A DNA stretch of 64,000 bases from Deltaproteobacteria bacterium RIFCSPHIGHO2_02_FULL_40_28 (GTDB taxonomy: Bacteria; UBA10199; 2-12-FULL-40-28). Position numbers and translations under genes: made by a program. The notes beneath the pieces are model-generated. The model was not told where the DNA came from and searched no databases. It saw nothing but the letters and a program-made list of their open reading frames with translations. Below, in pieces: positions 40,776 through 49,943 of this stretch. Location: NCBI GenBank assembly GCA_001798135.1, contig MGRJ01000024.1, forward strand, positions 186,001-250,000. The letters run 5' to 3'. Each line of letters opens with the position of its first letter. Position 1 is the first letter of the stretch.

Positions 40776-41966
40776 ATGATAATAAAACGTAGTATTATTA
40801 ATACTTTATATAAAGACTTTTCTGTAAAAGAAAGCACTATCCTGGTTGGGCCAAGGCAGGTGGGCAAAACTTTTCTTTTACGTCAACTAGAGTACAAAGC
40901 TAGGACCGATAGTAAAAAAACTGCTTTTTTTGATCTGGAACAACCCGCTGATTTAGCCCACTTTAACCAATCGGAAGCGGAAATTATTCACATGTTGAGT
41001 CACGCTGGAAAAATTATTTTTATTGATGAATTTCATTATCTGAAAAATGCCTCAAAGATTTTCAAAGCGATTTACGATTCTAATGTGCCAATTAAAATTT
41101 TTGCTTCTGGTTCTTCGGCTTTGGAAATTCATACTCACTTAAAAGAATCATTGGTTGGACGAAAGCTTCTCTACCATATCTTGCCATGTGGTTTTGAAGA
41201 ATTGGAATCTCTTAAATTGGGCAAAACATTTGAATACTTGTGTATTTATGGGGGGATGCCTGGAATAGTTCAGCAAGAAACTCCTGACAGAAAAAAACAG
41301 CTCTTGGTCGATATTCTCCAATCATATTTGCTAAAAGACATTAAATCGTTGATTCGAGAAGAAAACCTGAGAGCCTTTAATCACCTGCTTTATTTGCTGG
41401 CGCAGTCGCAGGGAAGTGTTGTTTCCATTGATAGTTTGGCAAGAGATGTAGGAATGTCGCCCCATACAATTAATTCTTATCTTGATATTTTGGCTCAAAC
41501 CTATGTCAATTTTCCAGTGGCCAGTTATAGCCAAAATCTTGGAAATGAACTGAGAAAGTCCAAGAAATTTTATCTTTATGATTTGGGAGTTAGGAATGCC
41601 CTTCTGAAAAATTTTGCATCATTTGAAAGTCGGAAGGACAAGGGTATTCTGGCTGAAACTTTTGTTTTTCATGAATTGCAAAAAAAATTATCTCCTGAAA
41701 CTCAAATTCGTTTCTGGCGCTTAAAAAGTGGTGAAGAAGTAGATTTTTTGTGGATTAAAAATCAGATTCCTTATCCCATTGAAGTAAAAACAAGTTGGAA
41801 CCATCAAAGTATTCCTAAGGGTCTTCAATCTTTTTTGAGGAGATATCCGGATACTCAGGAAGCCTTTGTGATTACAAATCAAAGCAAAAAAACAATTAAA
41901 TTGAACCATACAAATATTCATTTTCTTCCATTTTCAGAAACAAGGAAAATTATGGAGATAATTTAA
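40776..41966 (+). CDS. AAA+ ATPase with DUF4143 C-terminal domain (copy 2)
   Basis: This 396-aa relative of the protein at 19087-20280 has Walker A GPRQVGKTFLL, Walker B KIIFIDEFHYL, sensor FASGSSALEI, a winged-helix-like linker (SIDSLARDVGMSPHTINSYL) and the nuclease-like end FWRLKSGEEVDFLWI with PIEVKTSW, a PD-(D/E)XK-style E-x-K. The two copies are clearly divergent in sequence, so they are not a recent duplication. It stands alone with a hairpin after it. Function is unknown; the family is often mobile. Confidence 0.88.
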   Translation: MIIKRSIINTLYKDFSVKESTILVGPRQVGKTFLLRQLEYKARTDSKKTAFFDLEQPADLAHFNQSEAEIIHMLSHAGKIIFIDEFHYLKNASKIFKAIYDSNVPIKIFASGSSALEIHTHLKESLVGRKLLYHILPCGFEELESLKLGKTFEYLCIYGGMPGIVQQETPDRKKQLLVDILQSYLLKDIKSLIREENLRAFNHLLYLLAQSQGSVVSIDSLARDVGMSPHTINSYLDILAQTYVNFPVASYSQNLGNELRKSKKFYLYDLGVRNALLKNFASFESRKDKGILAETFVFHELQKKLSPETQIRFWRLKSGEEVDFLWIKNQIPYPIEVKTSWNHQSIPKGLQSFLRRYPDTQEAFVITNQSKKTIKLNHTNIHFLPFSETRKIMEII

Positions 41967-41967
41967 T

Positions 41968-41996
41968 CCTGCCTTTCCGCCAGAGGCGGACGCAGG
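41968..41996 (+). terminator. G/C hairpin after the second DUF4143 gene
   Basis: CCTGC and TCCGCC pair with GGCGGA and GCAGG around an AGA loop, with a small internal loop. There is no T tract, so it may be a repeat or a bidirectional 3' hairpin between convergent genes. GGGATGAC, typical of dispersed repeats, follows it. Confidence 0.5.
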
Positions 41997-42026
41997 GATG
42001 ACAAAGGGATCGCGGGAATGGCAATG

Positions 42027-42485
42027 TTATAAATAAAAAGAAATTTCATCTGGTAATTCATTAAGATTTTCTCGTTGTGCTGGAAAATGAAGCTGCAACT
42101 TTTCACCAATGCGTGCAATGGCTTCTGTTAAACCATCAGCAAAACGATTTTGGCTAAAGGCCAGAGACAAAATTTGAGCAATGTCGTCCCAGTAATTTTT
42201 TGGGACGATGCGATTAATGCCTTCATCTCCTAAAACAGCAAATTCGTGATTAGAAAGAGCCATAAAAATTAAGACCCCATTGCGTTGCCTAGTTTTTGTC
42301 ATCCCCAATTTTTCAAAAACTTGGGTTGCATGCTGCATGACATTTTCTTTTACTTTTTTTTCTAAATGAATTCGGATTTCGCCTGATGTTTTTTTTTCAG
42401 CAAAACGGATGGCCTCTATAATTTGACTTCGTTCCTTGATTGAAAAGAAAAGCAAAGGATTTAAATTTCTCAAAATATTTTTCAT
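42027..42485 (-). CDS. TPM-domain protein (TLP18.3/Psb32/MOLO-1 family)
   Basis: This 152-aa protein has a TPM fold: EAIRFAEKKTSGEIRIHLEK, RQRNGVLIFMALSNHEFAVLGD and FADGLTEAIARIGEKL follow the family pattern. No signal peptide or membrane segment. It begins directly after the YgcG-like gene's stop and is third in the lemA-ygcG-TPM operon, a gene order widespread in bacteria and linked to membrane stress. The biochemical role is unclear. Confidence 0.85.
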   Translation of the reverse strand: MKNILRNLNPLLFFSIKERSQIIEAIRFAEKKTSGEIRIHLEKKVKENVMQHATQVFEKLGMTKTRQRNGVLIFMALSNHEFAVLGDEGINRIVPKNYWDDIAQILSLAFSQNRFADGLTEAIARIGEKLQLHFPAQRENLNELPDEISFYL

Positions 42486-43301
42486 TTACCAGCCCCCACT
42501 AGATCCCCCTCCGCCAAAACTTCCCCCTCCACCTCCTCCAAAACCACCGCCTCCAAATCCGCTGTGAGAGCCATGGTAGCCGCCACGTGAAGAAGCGGCC
42601 ATATGGATTAAAATTCTAAAAATAATTTGGAGAATAAAAAAAAGAAAGGCTAATTTTATAAACCATTCCCAAAAATTGTATCGGGCATCATAAGTTTTTA
42701 ATTTGTGAGCATACAAACCATACCTTCCAAGATCAATCATGAGAATGATGGCAATGATAATCAAAATGGGAAGGATGGGAATGTTACGAATAGGAGTTTT
42801 TTTTTGTTGTTTTTGAGGGATAGCTTCTGAGAGAGAAGAGAGAATACCTAAAACACCAAGCTTTACTCCCTCATCATAATCCCCCTTGATAAAGGCTGGG
42901 GTTATAGATTCACGAATGATGGTTGATGAAAGAGCATCGGTTAGATAAGCTTCCATACCATAACCTACCTCGATACGAATTTTGCGCTCGTTTTTGAAAA
43001 TAAGTAGAATCACTCCATCATCAGCCTTCTTGTTGCCAATTTTCCACTGAGCAGCTAAACGGATTGAAAAATCTTCCAAACTTTCTTCCTCTAAACTAGG
43101 AAAGGTTGCTACTATGACCTGATGCCCTGTATTTTTTTCATATTCCCAAAGAGTTTTATTTAAATTTTGCGTCATTTGAGCGCTTAATAAGCCAGCCCAA
43201 TCAGAGATATAACTACTGGGAGATGGAGGAATGTCAAGGCCCAGAGCTAGAGAGGGAAAAGACAGCAAAACACAGAGAAATAAAAAACGAAGGTGAATCA
43301 A
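42486..43301 (-). CDS. YgcG-like TPM-domain membrane protein with glycine-rich tail
   Basis: This 271-aa protein has an N-terminal signal (FLFLCVLLSFPSLALG), an exported TPM domain (YISDWAGLLSAQMTQNLNKT; GVILLIFKNERKIRIEVGYG) and two membrane segments (IPILPILIIIAIILMIDL; FIKLAFLFFILQIIFRILI). A low-complexity Gly/Ser tail (GSHSGFGGGGFGGGGG) follows and ends GGW. This is the standard YgcG layout. It overlaps lemA by 4 nt. Confidence 0.88.
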   Translation of the reverse strand: MIHLRFLFLCVLLSFPSLALGLDIPPSPSSYISDWAGLLSAQMTQNLNKTLWEYEKNTGHQVIVATFPSLEEESLEDFSIRLAAQWKIGNKKADDGVILLIFKNERKIRIEVGYGMEAYLTDALSSTIIRESITPAFIKGDYDEGVKLGVLGILSSLSEAIPQKQQKKTPIRNIPILPILIIIAIILMIDLGRYGLYAHKLKTYDARYNFWEWFIKLAFLFFILQIIFRILIHMAASSRGGYHGSHSGFGGGGFGGGGGGSFGGGGSSGGW

Positions 43302-43891
43302 AACTTAACCTGTGGTGTTTTTTCGCTACCAGCATCAGCTTGGAAATAGGCTTTTTGTACAAAGCCAAAAAGATTAGCAATAAAAACATTGGGGAAAGTA
43401 CGGCGTAATGTATTAAAGGTTTGTGAAGCTTCGTTAAAACGCATTCTTTCCACTGTTACACGATTTTCTGTGCCTTCTAATTGAGATTGAAGTGCAAGAA
43501 AATTTTGATTGGCCTTTAAATCAGGATATTTTTCAACCACCACCATGAGGCGAGACAAGGCTTGGGTTAAGGCTCCTTGATTTTCTTGAAAGCGATTTAA
43601 AAGAGTAGGGTCATTGATTACTTCTTTAGAAAGGGCCAAGCTTGCCACTTTTGATCTGGCTTCTACCACAGCTGTAAGAGTTTCTTTTTCGTGCTCAGCG
43701 TAACCACGTACTGTTTCAACCAGATTGGGAATAAGATCTGCCCGTCTTTGATAGACGTTTTCAACTTGAGACCACGCTGTTTTTACCCCTTCTTCTGAGG
43801 TAACAAGCCTATTATAAATACCTGTGGTCCATAAAAAGAGGATGGCAATCAAACCACCTGCAATTGCTAAAACGAGTAACCCTTTTTTCAT
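43298..43891 (-). CDS. lemA: LemA family protein
   Basis: This 197-aa protein has an N-terminal membrane helix (LLVLAIAGGLIAILFLWTT) and a four-helix cytoplasmic or periplasmic bundle. Hallmarks are YNRLVTSEEGVKTAWSQVEN, YQRRADLIPNLVETVRGYAE, LTQALSRLMVVVEKYPDLKA and NQNFLALQSQLEGTENRV. It is the first gene of the three-gene cluster with the two TPM proteins. The role is unknown in bacteria. Confidence 0.93.
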   Translation of the reverse strand: MKKGLLVLAIAGGLIAILFLWTTGIYNRLVTSEEGVKTAWSQVENVYQRRADLIPNLVETVRGYAEHEKETLTAVVEARSKVASLALSKEVINDPTLLNRFQENQGALTQALSRLMVVVEKYPDLKANQNFLALQSQLEGTENRVTVERMRFNEASQTFNTLRRTFPNVFIANLFGFVQKAYFQADAGSEKTPQVKF

Positions 43892-44045
43892 AAAACTCCT
43901 TTTCCTTTGTTAAAAAATATTCTTGGTCTTCATAGCCCAAATGATTACGAAAGTCATTGAAAAATCACCATCATTCTTTAAGATAAATGAGTCTGAAGTG
44001 CGTGACAAGATTATTGTATTGTTATATAAAATTTAAGAGGTCGTT

Positions 44046-45434
44046 TTGGATTCTGTTCAAAAAGCTATTAATTGCTTTTATAAAAATAAGGCCATTCATT
44101 TAGAAGATCTAAAAGACTTGGTTCGTATTCCCAGTGTGTCTTTCCCGGGTTTTAATCCTCAATGGGTGAGAGATGCAGCACTGGCTACCGCTCAATTATT
44201 AGAAAAAAGAGGATTTACCAATGTTGCTATTTTAGAACTAGAAGGGGCCCATCCTGCTGTGTTTGGAGAAGTTCAAGTTGATTCTAAAAAACCAACCCTC
44301 TTGCTTTATGCGCATCATGATGTTCAGCCATCTGGTGAGGAAGAAAAATGGATGAGTTCTCCCTTTGCTCCACAAGAAAGGCAAGGTCGTCTTTATGCCC
44401 GTGGATCAGCTGATGATAAGGCTGGTATTATCATGCATACGGCAGCGGTTTCTTCTTGGCTTGAAAGCGGACAAAAACCTCCAGTGAACATTAAACTTTT
44501 TGTAGAAGGAGAAGAAGAAATAGGAAGTATTCATTTGGCTTCTTATCTTCAAAAATATCGTTCTCTTTTTGATGCCGATGCTCTTATTTTAACGGATACT
44601 TCCAATTATGATACGGGTATTCCTTCTGTTACAACATCTCTTCGAGGATTAGTGAGTCTTGAGGTAGAAATAAAAGCCCTAGATCATTCTCTGCATTCGG
44701 GAATGTGGGGTGGTCCTATTCCTGATCCTGCTCTGGCTCTTTCCAAAGTTTTAGGAAGTTTGGTGGACGAGGAAGGGAGGATTGCTCTTGATGGAATTAC
44801 AAAAGATGTACTTGCCTTAACAGCAGAAGAAAAAAAAGATATTGAATCACTTCCCTTTGATCGTAAGCTTTTTGCAAAGCAGGCCAGCCTTTTTGAAGGA
44901 GCCCAAATTTTAGGAAGCGAAAAAAATTCCTACGAATGGATTTGGAGAAAACCTTCTCTTACGATTAATGCAATTCAGGTGAGTAATCGCAAGGATGCCC
45001 GAAATATTATTAACGATAAAGCTTGGGCTAAGTTAGCTATTCGTATTGTCCCCGGGATGGATGCCCACAAAACACTTCGAATTTTGAAGGATGAAATTAA
45101 AAAAAGAGTACCCTGGGGATTGTCTGTGCAATTTTTTCATGAAAGTGCTTCGCCTGCTTGGATAACAGATACAAAACATCCAGTTTTTGCAGTGGCCAAA
45201 AAATCTTTTATCAAGGGTTTTGGAAGGGAAGCTTTTTTTATTGGGTGTGGTGGATCCATTCCCTTTGTTGAACCTTTTGCAACCGCATTGGGAGGTATCC
45301 CTGCCTTGTTAATTGGGGTCGAAGATCCCTATACGAATGCTCATGCTGAAAATGAAAGTTTATGTCTGAGTGATTGGGAAAAATCCATTGTTTCAGCCAT
45401 TGATCTTTATCAGGAATTATCTCACGTTTTATGA
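44046..45434 (+). CDS. M20-family dipeptidase/deacylase
   Basis: This 462-aa metallopeptidase starts at a TTG at 44046 behind AAGAGG (44035-44040). Metal ligands and catalytic residues are visible: LLYAHHDVQPSGE, the bridging Asp in GSADDKAG, EGEEEIGS, TDTSNYD, and a C-terminal NAHAENE. An inserted lid/dimerisation domain (about 185-360) is present, as in CNDP/PepV-like dipeptidases. It probably cleaves dipeptides in the cytoplasm. Its end overlaps the next gene by 4 nt. Confidence 0.9.
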   Translation: MDSVQKAINCFYKNKAIHLEDLKDLVRIPSVSFPGFNPQWVRDAALATAQLLEKRGFTNVAILELEGAHPAVFGEVQVDSKKPTLLLYAHHDVQPSGEEEKWMSSPFAPQERQGRLYARGSADDKAGIIMHTAAVSSWLESGQKPPVNIKLFVEGEEEIGSIHLASYLQKYRSLFDADALILTDTSNYDTGIPSVTTSLRGLVSLEVEIKALDHSLHSGMWGGPIPDPALALSKVLGSLVDEEGRIALDGITKDVLALTAEEKKDIESLPFDRKLFAKQASLFEGAQILGSEKNSYEWIWRKPSLTINAIQVSNRKDARNIINDKAWAKLAIRIVPGMDAHKTLRILKDEIKKRVPWGLSVQFFHESASPAWITDTKHPVFAVAKKSFIKGFGREAFFIGCGGSIPFVEPFATALGGIPALLIGVEDPYTNAHAENESLCLSDWEKSIVSAIDLYQELSHVL

Positions 45435-46300
45435 ACTCTTTTCAAAAATCAGTAAAACCAAAAGCTGTAGAAGAACTGGTTGATTATTATTTTTATCGAA
45501 GACTGGCAAATTTTTTAGTTCCTCTTTTTGTACGTTTGCGTTTTTCACCCAATCAGGTGACTTCTTTAAGTTTAATAACCGGACTTCTTGCCTCTTACCT
45601 GGTTTTTTATCGTTATTTTTTTTGGGGAACCTTCGTTGCCATTATGGCTATTATTTTTGATTGTTGTGATGGACAAGTAGCCAGACTAACGGGTAAAACA
45701 AGTCCCTTTGGGCGTGGCATGGATGGTCTTTGTGATTCAATATGGATTAGTTTTCTTTGGATTGGCCTTTATCATTCTCAAATTTTGCAAGAAGCTGGAT
45801 ATGCTTCTATTGTAGGCCCCATGGCCATTGCAGGTTTAAGCATGGTTCTTCATTGTTGGAGATTTGATGGGATTAAAATATCTTATATTAATCAAGCAAT
45901 GCCTCACATTGCTGAACAAGGTGTTGATTCAGAATATGCATTACAACTTCTAAAGCAGGAAATAAAAAAATTAAATCCTTTCACATCTTTTGTAGCCTTT
46001 GCTATTTTTTTTCAATCTTATTTTTTTGTACCCAAAATCAAAAAAGAAAAGAAGATTTATTTGGATGAAACAAGCACAAGGAATATTCAAAATATTTTAG
46101 ATCCAGAAATAAGATTGTGGTCTTTTTTAGGAGAGGGGAGTCATAATACCTTGTTTTTGTTCGCTCTCTGTTGGGTGGGTATTTATCCTCATGCCATGGT
46201 GGGTATGATTTTCTTTTTTATTATAGTTCTCAATTTATACTGGTTTATTTTAGAAATCAGATGGAGGAGGGTAGAACAAAAAATAAAAGTTTATTTTTAA
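45431..46300 (+). CDS. CDP-alcohol phosphatidyltransferase family membrane enzyme
   Basis: This 289-aa integral membrane protein has the catalytic signature DGQVARLTGKTSPFGRGMDG ending in the next Asp (DGxxAR, then GxxxDxxxD), which binds the metal and CDP headgroup. Hydrophobic segments lie on both sides. A charged region at about 180-230 interrupts the second half, longer than in PgsA. It could make a phospholipid, such as an inositol- or alcohol-linked one; the substrate is not evident. The start overlaps the peptidase stop (ATGA), and the 3' end overlaps the convergent nuclease gene by 4 nt. Confidence 0.88.
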   Translation: MNSFQKSVKPKAVEELVDYYFYRRLANFLVPLFVRLRFSPNQVTSLSLITGLLASYLVFYRYFFWGTFVAIMAIIFDCCDGQVARLTGKTSPFGRGMDGLCDSIWISFLWIGLYHSQILQEAGYASIVGPMAIAGLSMVLHCWRFDGIKISYINQAMPHIAEQGVDSEYALQLLKQEIKKLNPFTSFVAFAIFFQSYFFVPKIKKEKKIYLDETSTRNIQNILDPEIRLWSFLGEGSHNTLFLFALCWVGIYPHAMVGMIFFFIIVLNLYWFILEIRWRRVEQKIKVYF

Positions 46301-46758
46301 GGTTTGCAAGTTTTCCAAAGACCCCTATTATGTTTTTGTGCTTCTTGTTCTAGTTTTTCAAAGTAATTCCATTTTTCAAAGTGAAAGTAAGGATAAAACC
46401 TGGCTAAGCCTTGGGTAATCATTTCTGCATTTAAGAGGCGTTTCCCCAAATAAACATAGGCTAATTTTCTTCCATATTTATCTGTTCTACCTACAATGGG
46501 GTCATAAATTAATTTTACTTTTTGGCCCATCAATTGTTTAGCTAAATATTCTCTGGCTTCATTTGAATAGCATTCCTTGGTAATGCCTTTTTCTTTCCAT
46601 TCTTTTTCTGGAGCATTAATTCCAATCAAGCGAATTTTATTTTCATTTACTCGAATAGTATCTCCATCATAAATCCGGGTAACTATTTCATCTGCAAGTG
46701 CATGCAATGAAAGAAAAGAAAAAAGAATAAAGAGCAAAAAAGTTTTTATTAAATTCAT
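46297..46758 (-). CDS. Secreted thermonuclease (SNase-like)
   Basis: This 153-aa protein has a Sec signal (TFLLFILFSFLSLHALA, cleavage near DE) and one SNase domain: RIYDGDTIRV (metal Asp), IRLIGINAPE (Arg and Glu of the active site) and DKYGRKLAYVYL with the second Arg. Catalytic residues appear intact. It probably degrades DNA or RNA outside the inner membrane. Two Cys (KECYS and KTCKP) may form a disulphide. Confidence 0.93.
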   Translation of the reverse strand: MNLIKTFLLFILFSFLSLHALADEIVTRIYDGDTIRVNENKIRLIGINAPEKEWKEKGITKECYSNEAREYLAKQLMGQKVKLIYDPIVGRTDKYGRKLAYVYLGKRLLNAEMITQGLARFYPYFHFEKWNYFEKLEQEAQKHNRGLWKTCKP

Positions 46759-46777
46759 GTAAAGCCTAACGTCTTTC

Positions 46778-47542
46778 TTAGAGGAGTCTTAAAATTTTTT
46801 TAATAAATGCTTGGAGAAAACCTAATTCATTTTCACTTGGTTCTAAGCGTGAAAATAAAAGATGAAAGGGGTGTAAATCCAAAGTAGCTGATCCTTCCAG
46901 TTTTTCTTTAAGTTTTTCTAGTAAAATCATGAATTGTTGACGTTGTTCCCTGGTAGAAGGAGTTTTTTCAAAATCAGTTAAGGTGGGGCCAGGATTAGAT
47001 TGTCCCCCTCCTTTGATGGCTTTTTTAGAATGGTCCAAGTAAATTTCACTTAAGTTTAAGGCTAATGAAAGTTGGTAAGCTACAAGTCCAACGGCGTGTG
47101 AAAGATTAAGTGAAGGAAACTTTGGCGAGGTGGGAATATGGATTAAATAATTGCAAAGAGAGATTTCTTCATTACTTAAACCCCGATCTTCTGGCCCAAA
47201 CATAAAAGAAATTTTTTGGTTAGGTTTAGTGGCTATAAGCACACTTGCTTGTTCTAAAGTTAAAAGATTATGATTTTCTTTTCGTCTTTTTCCACTTGTA
47301 CCAAAAACCAGGTGAGAATCTTTGATGGCTTCCTTTAGGTCTTTTGTTTGCACAGCATTTTCTAGAATATCTTTGGCCAGAAGAGCACGACTTCTTGAAA
47401 TATCCGAGCCTGGATCTGCTTTTGGATTGACGAGGGTTAAATTTGAAAATCCAAAGTTTTTGAGAATACGAGCACAACTTCCTAAATTTTCTTCGTAAGT
47501 AGGTTCAACAAGAATGAAATTAAAAAAATGAAGGGAAATCAT
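46778..47542 (-). CDS. trmJ: TrmJ-like SpoU-family tRNA 2'-O-methyltransferase
   Basis: This 254-aa SPOUT methyltransferase has motif 1 LVEPTYEENLGSCARILKNF, GTSGKRR, motif 2 FMFGPEDRGLSNEEI and motif 3 SLNLSHAVGLVAYQL, forming the knotted SAM site. TrmJ modifies position 32 of tRNAs; RsmE/TrmH alternatives are less likely, given the N-proximal motif and about 90-residue C-terminal helical extension. The start is chosen at 47542, overlapping the end of the SDR gene by 4 nt. Confidence 0.87.
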   Translation of the reverse strand: MISLHFFNFILVEPTYEENLGSCARILKNFGFSNLTLVNPKADPGSDISRSRALLAKDILENAVQTKDLKEAIKDSHLVFGTSGKRRKENHNLLTLEQASVLIATKPNQKISFMFGPEDRGLSNEEISLCNYLIHIPTSPKFPSLNLSHAVGLVAYQLSLALNLSEIYLDHSKKAIKGGGQSNPGPTLTDFEKTPSTREQRQQFMILLEKLKEKLEGSATLDLHPFHLLFSRLEPSENELGFLQAFIKKILRLL

Positions 47543-48249
47543 GAAATAAAATCTTTTGGATACACAATTTGGTTTCTTAATTTTTCTTCAATTAAATTTG
47601 CTAAAGCCTGTGCCAGAATTTTTCCACGTATTGGTTCAAAGTGGGTAGTCCATTTTTCTAATCCCACTTTTTTTCCAATCCAAAAAAATCCCCTTAAAGT
47701 TTGAGCCAAAGCTTCTTCTAAATAGCGACGCTCACCTCTTTCTTTTCCATAAATAATGGGAGCCCTCACAATGAGGTAGGGGAGGTCGCTTTTTTGAATG
47801 CTTTGTTCTGCCTGGTTTCTGGCCTTAAGATAACTCCCAGTGGCATTAGCCTTTGCCCCTAAGGAAGAAAGATAAATAAAAACTGGTTTCTTATTTGCAT
47901 CATTGCAGGAACGAATCAGAAGTTTGGTAAGCCCCACATCAACGCTCTCATAAGATTCAGGGAAATGTTTTTTTTGAGAAACTCGTATTCGTTTTTGAGT
48001 TGTTCCAATAAGACAAAAAACATGGGAAGGAGAGAGCGTTTGCATAGTTTTTGTCATCAAATCACCATCCCAAGGAGTGAGATCGGTTTTGCTTTTTAAG
48101 GATTTAAAAAATTCAATCCAGTAATTTTTTTTGGGGGAATCTGGGCGTATATGAGAAATGGTTTCAAAACCTCGGTGTGTCAGCTCTTTTACCAGGTATT
48201 GCCCTGTAAAACTACTGGCTCCAGCAACAAAGATAATTGGTTTTTCCAT
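47539..48249 (-). CDS. NAD(P)H-binding atypical SDR-like protein
   Basis: This 236-aa protein has a Rossmann start IFVAGASSFTGQYLVKEL and a later VFIYLSSLGAKANATGSYLK, where the YLK stands for the active Tyr-x-x-x-Lys region in atypical short-chain dehydrogenases. IVRAPIIYGKERGERRYLEE matches NAD(P)-binding epimerase-like proteins. The substrate is unknown. It overlaps ettA's end and the methyltransferase start, so it sits inside one long minus-strand operon. Confidence 0.83.
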   Translation of the reverse strand: MEKPIIFVAGASSFTGQYLVKELTHRGFETISHIRPDSPKKNYWIEFFKSLKSKTDLTPWDGDLMTKTMQTLSPSHVFCLIGTTQKRIRVSQKKHFPESYESVDVGLTKLLIRSCNDANKKPVFIYLSSLGAKANATGSYLKARNQAEQSIQKSDLPYLIVRAPIIYGKERGERRYLEEALAQTLRGFFWIGKKVGLEKWTTHFEPIRGKILAQALANLIEEKLRNQIVYPKDFIS

Positions 48250-49943
48250 TAATCCCTTTTAAATTTTTTGTACTTAATGCGTTCAAGTTGATCTGCCTTT
48301 GAACCTAAACGGCGATGTTTATCTTCCTCGTAATCTGAAAAGTTTCCCTCAAACCATACAACTTGGCTATTACCTTCAAAAGCCAAAATATGAGTGGCAA
48401 TACGATCTAAAAACCAGCGGTCATGGCTAATCACCACAGCACAACCCACAAAGTTTTCTAAGGCAGTCTCTAAGGCTCGTAATGTATTAACATCTAAATC
48501 GTTGGTTGGTTCATCAAGAAGTAATACATTGCCAGGATCTTTCAAGGTCATGGCCAAATGCACCCGGTTTCTTTCTCCGCCTGAAAGAATAGAAACAGAT
48601 TTTTGTTGATCTGTTCCCGAAAAATTAAATCTAGCTACATAAGCACGTGAATTAATTTCACGATTACCCAATTTAATAATTTCAGATTCCCCCGAAATAC
48701 ATTCCCAAACAGTACGTTTATCTTCTGGTGCAAAACGATTTTGATCCAGATGCCCAAGTTTTACCGTATCACCCACCTTAAATGTTCCAGCATCTGGTTT
48801 TTCTTGTCCCATAATCATGCGAAACAGGGTGGTTTTTCCAGCTCCATTAGGTCCAATAATTCCTACAATTCCTCCCTGGGGGAGAGCAAAATTGAGATTT
48901 TCAAAAAGAAGATTTTCACCATAGGCCTTAGAAACATTTTGGGCTTCAATTACAAGTTTTCCAAGACGAGGGCCGGGTGGAATATAAATTTCAATTTCTT
49001 CATTATATTTTTCTTGTTGCTGGTTAAACATGTTTTCATAATTAGTAATTCTGGCTTTGCTCTTGGTACGACGAGCCTGAGGAGTTTCATTTAACCACTC
49101 TAACTCTCTTTCCAGTGTTTTAACTCTTTTTTGATCCGATTTTTCTTCGCGTCTTAATCTTTCTTCTTTTTGTTTAAGCCATGAAGAATAATTTCCCTTC
49201 CAAGGAATTCCATGACCCCGATCCAATTCTAAAATCCATCCCGCCACATTATCTAAGAAATAACGGTCATGGGTAACAGCAATAACGGTGCCCTTGTATT
49301 GCTGAAGATGTTTTTCCAGCCAAAAAACAGATTCTGCATCGAGATGGTTGGTGGGTTCATCTAAGAGTAAAATATCTGGTTCTTTTAAAAGCAAGCGACA
49401 CAAGGCCACGCGGCGTTTTTCACCACCCGATAGATTTTTAATAGATGCATCATCTGGTGGACAACGCAAAGCTTCCATGGCTAAATTTAAACGGCTATCT
49501 AATTCCCAAGCATTGGTTTGATCCAGTTTTTCCTGAACACGTGCTTGTTTTTCAATGAGCTTATTCATTTCATCATCTGAGAGGGGATTAGCAAAGGCAG
49601 CATTAATTTGATCGTATTCTTTAAGGAGGTTAACAATTTCTTGAACCCCTTCCGATACAATTTCTTTTACAGTTTTATTTGGATCAAGGGTGGGCTCCTG
49701 TTCTAAAAAACCAATAGAATATTCTTTTGAGAAATGAACTTCGCCTGAGTAATCTTTATCAACCCCTGCAATAATTTTAAGAACACTACTTTTTCCAGCT
49801 CCGTTAAGACCTAAAACGCCAATTTTTGCTCCATAGAAAAAAGAAAGATGAATATCTTTTAAAACTTGTTTACCAGGGGGGTAAATACGCCCAACCCGAT
49901 TCATTGAAAAAATAATTTTAGGTGTTTCTGGATTGTTACTCAT
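48249..49943 (-). CDS. ettA: Energy-dependent translational throttle protein EttA (ABC-F)
   Basis: I place the start at the ATG at 49943, whose ATGA overlaps the upstream stop; an upstream start at 50009 would add 22 unrelated residues. The 564-aa product has two ABC cassettes without membrane domains: Walker A GLNGAGKSS and GPNGAGKTT, signatures LSGGEKRRVAL and LSGGERNRVHLA, Walker B LLLDEPTNHLD and LLLDEPTNDLD, and between them a linker with ELEWLNETPQARRTKSKARI. The linker and length fit EttA, which gates elongation at the ribosomal E site in response to ADP/ATP. Confidence 0.95.
   Translation of the reverse strand: MSNNPETPKIIFSMNRVGRIYPPGKQVLKDIHLSFFYGAKIGVLGLNGAGKSSVLKIIAGVDKDYSGEVHFSKEYSIGFLEQEPTLDPNKTVKEIVSEGVQEIVNLLKEYDQINAAFANPLSDDEMNKLIEKQARVQEKLDQTNAWELDSRLNLAMEALRCPPDDASIKNLSGGEKRRVALCRLLLKEPDILLLDEPTNHLDAESVFWLEKHLQQYKGTVIAVTHDRYFLDNVAGWILELDRGHGIPWKGNYSSWLKQKEERLRREEKSDQKRVKTLERELEWLNETPQARRTKSKARITNYENMFNQQQEKYNEEIEIYIPPGPRLGKLVIEAQNVSKAYGENLLFENLNFALPQGGIVGIIGPNGAGKTTLFRMIMGQEKPDAGTFKVGDTVKLGHLDQNRFAPEDKRTVWECISGESEIIKLGNREINSRAYVARFNFSGTDQQKSVSILSGGERNRVHLAMTLKDPGNVLLLDEPTNDLDVNTLRALETALENFVGCAVVISHDRWFLDRIATHILAFEGNSQVVWFEGNFSDYEEDKHRRLGSKADQLERIKYKKFKRD

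Noticed and set aside
42486-42590. Gly-rich low-complexity tract as a possible repeat array
   Set aside because: It is the ordinary glycine-rich tail of YgcG-like TPM proteins.
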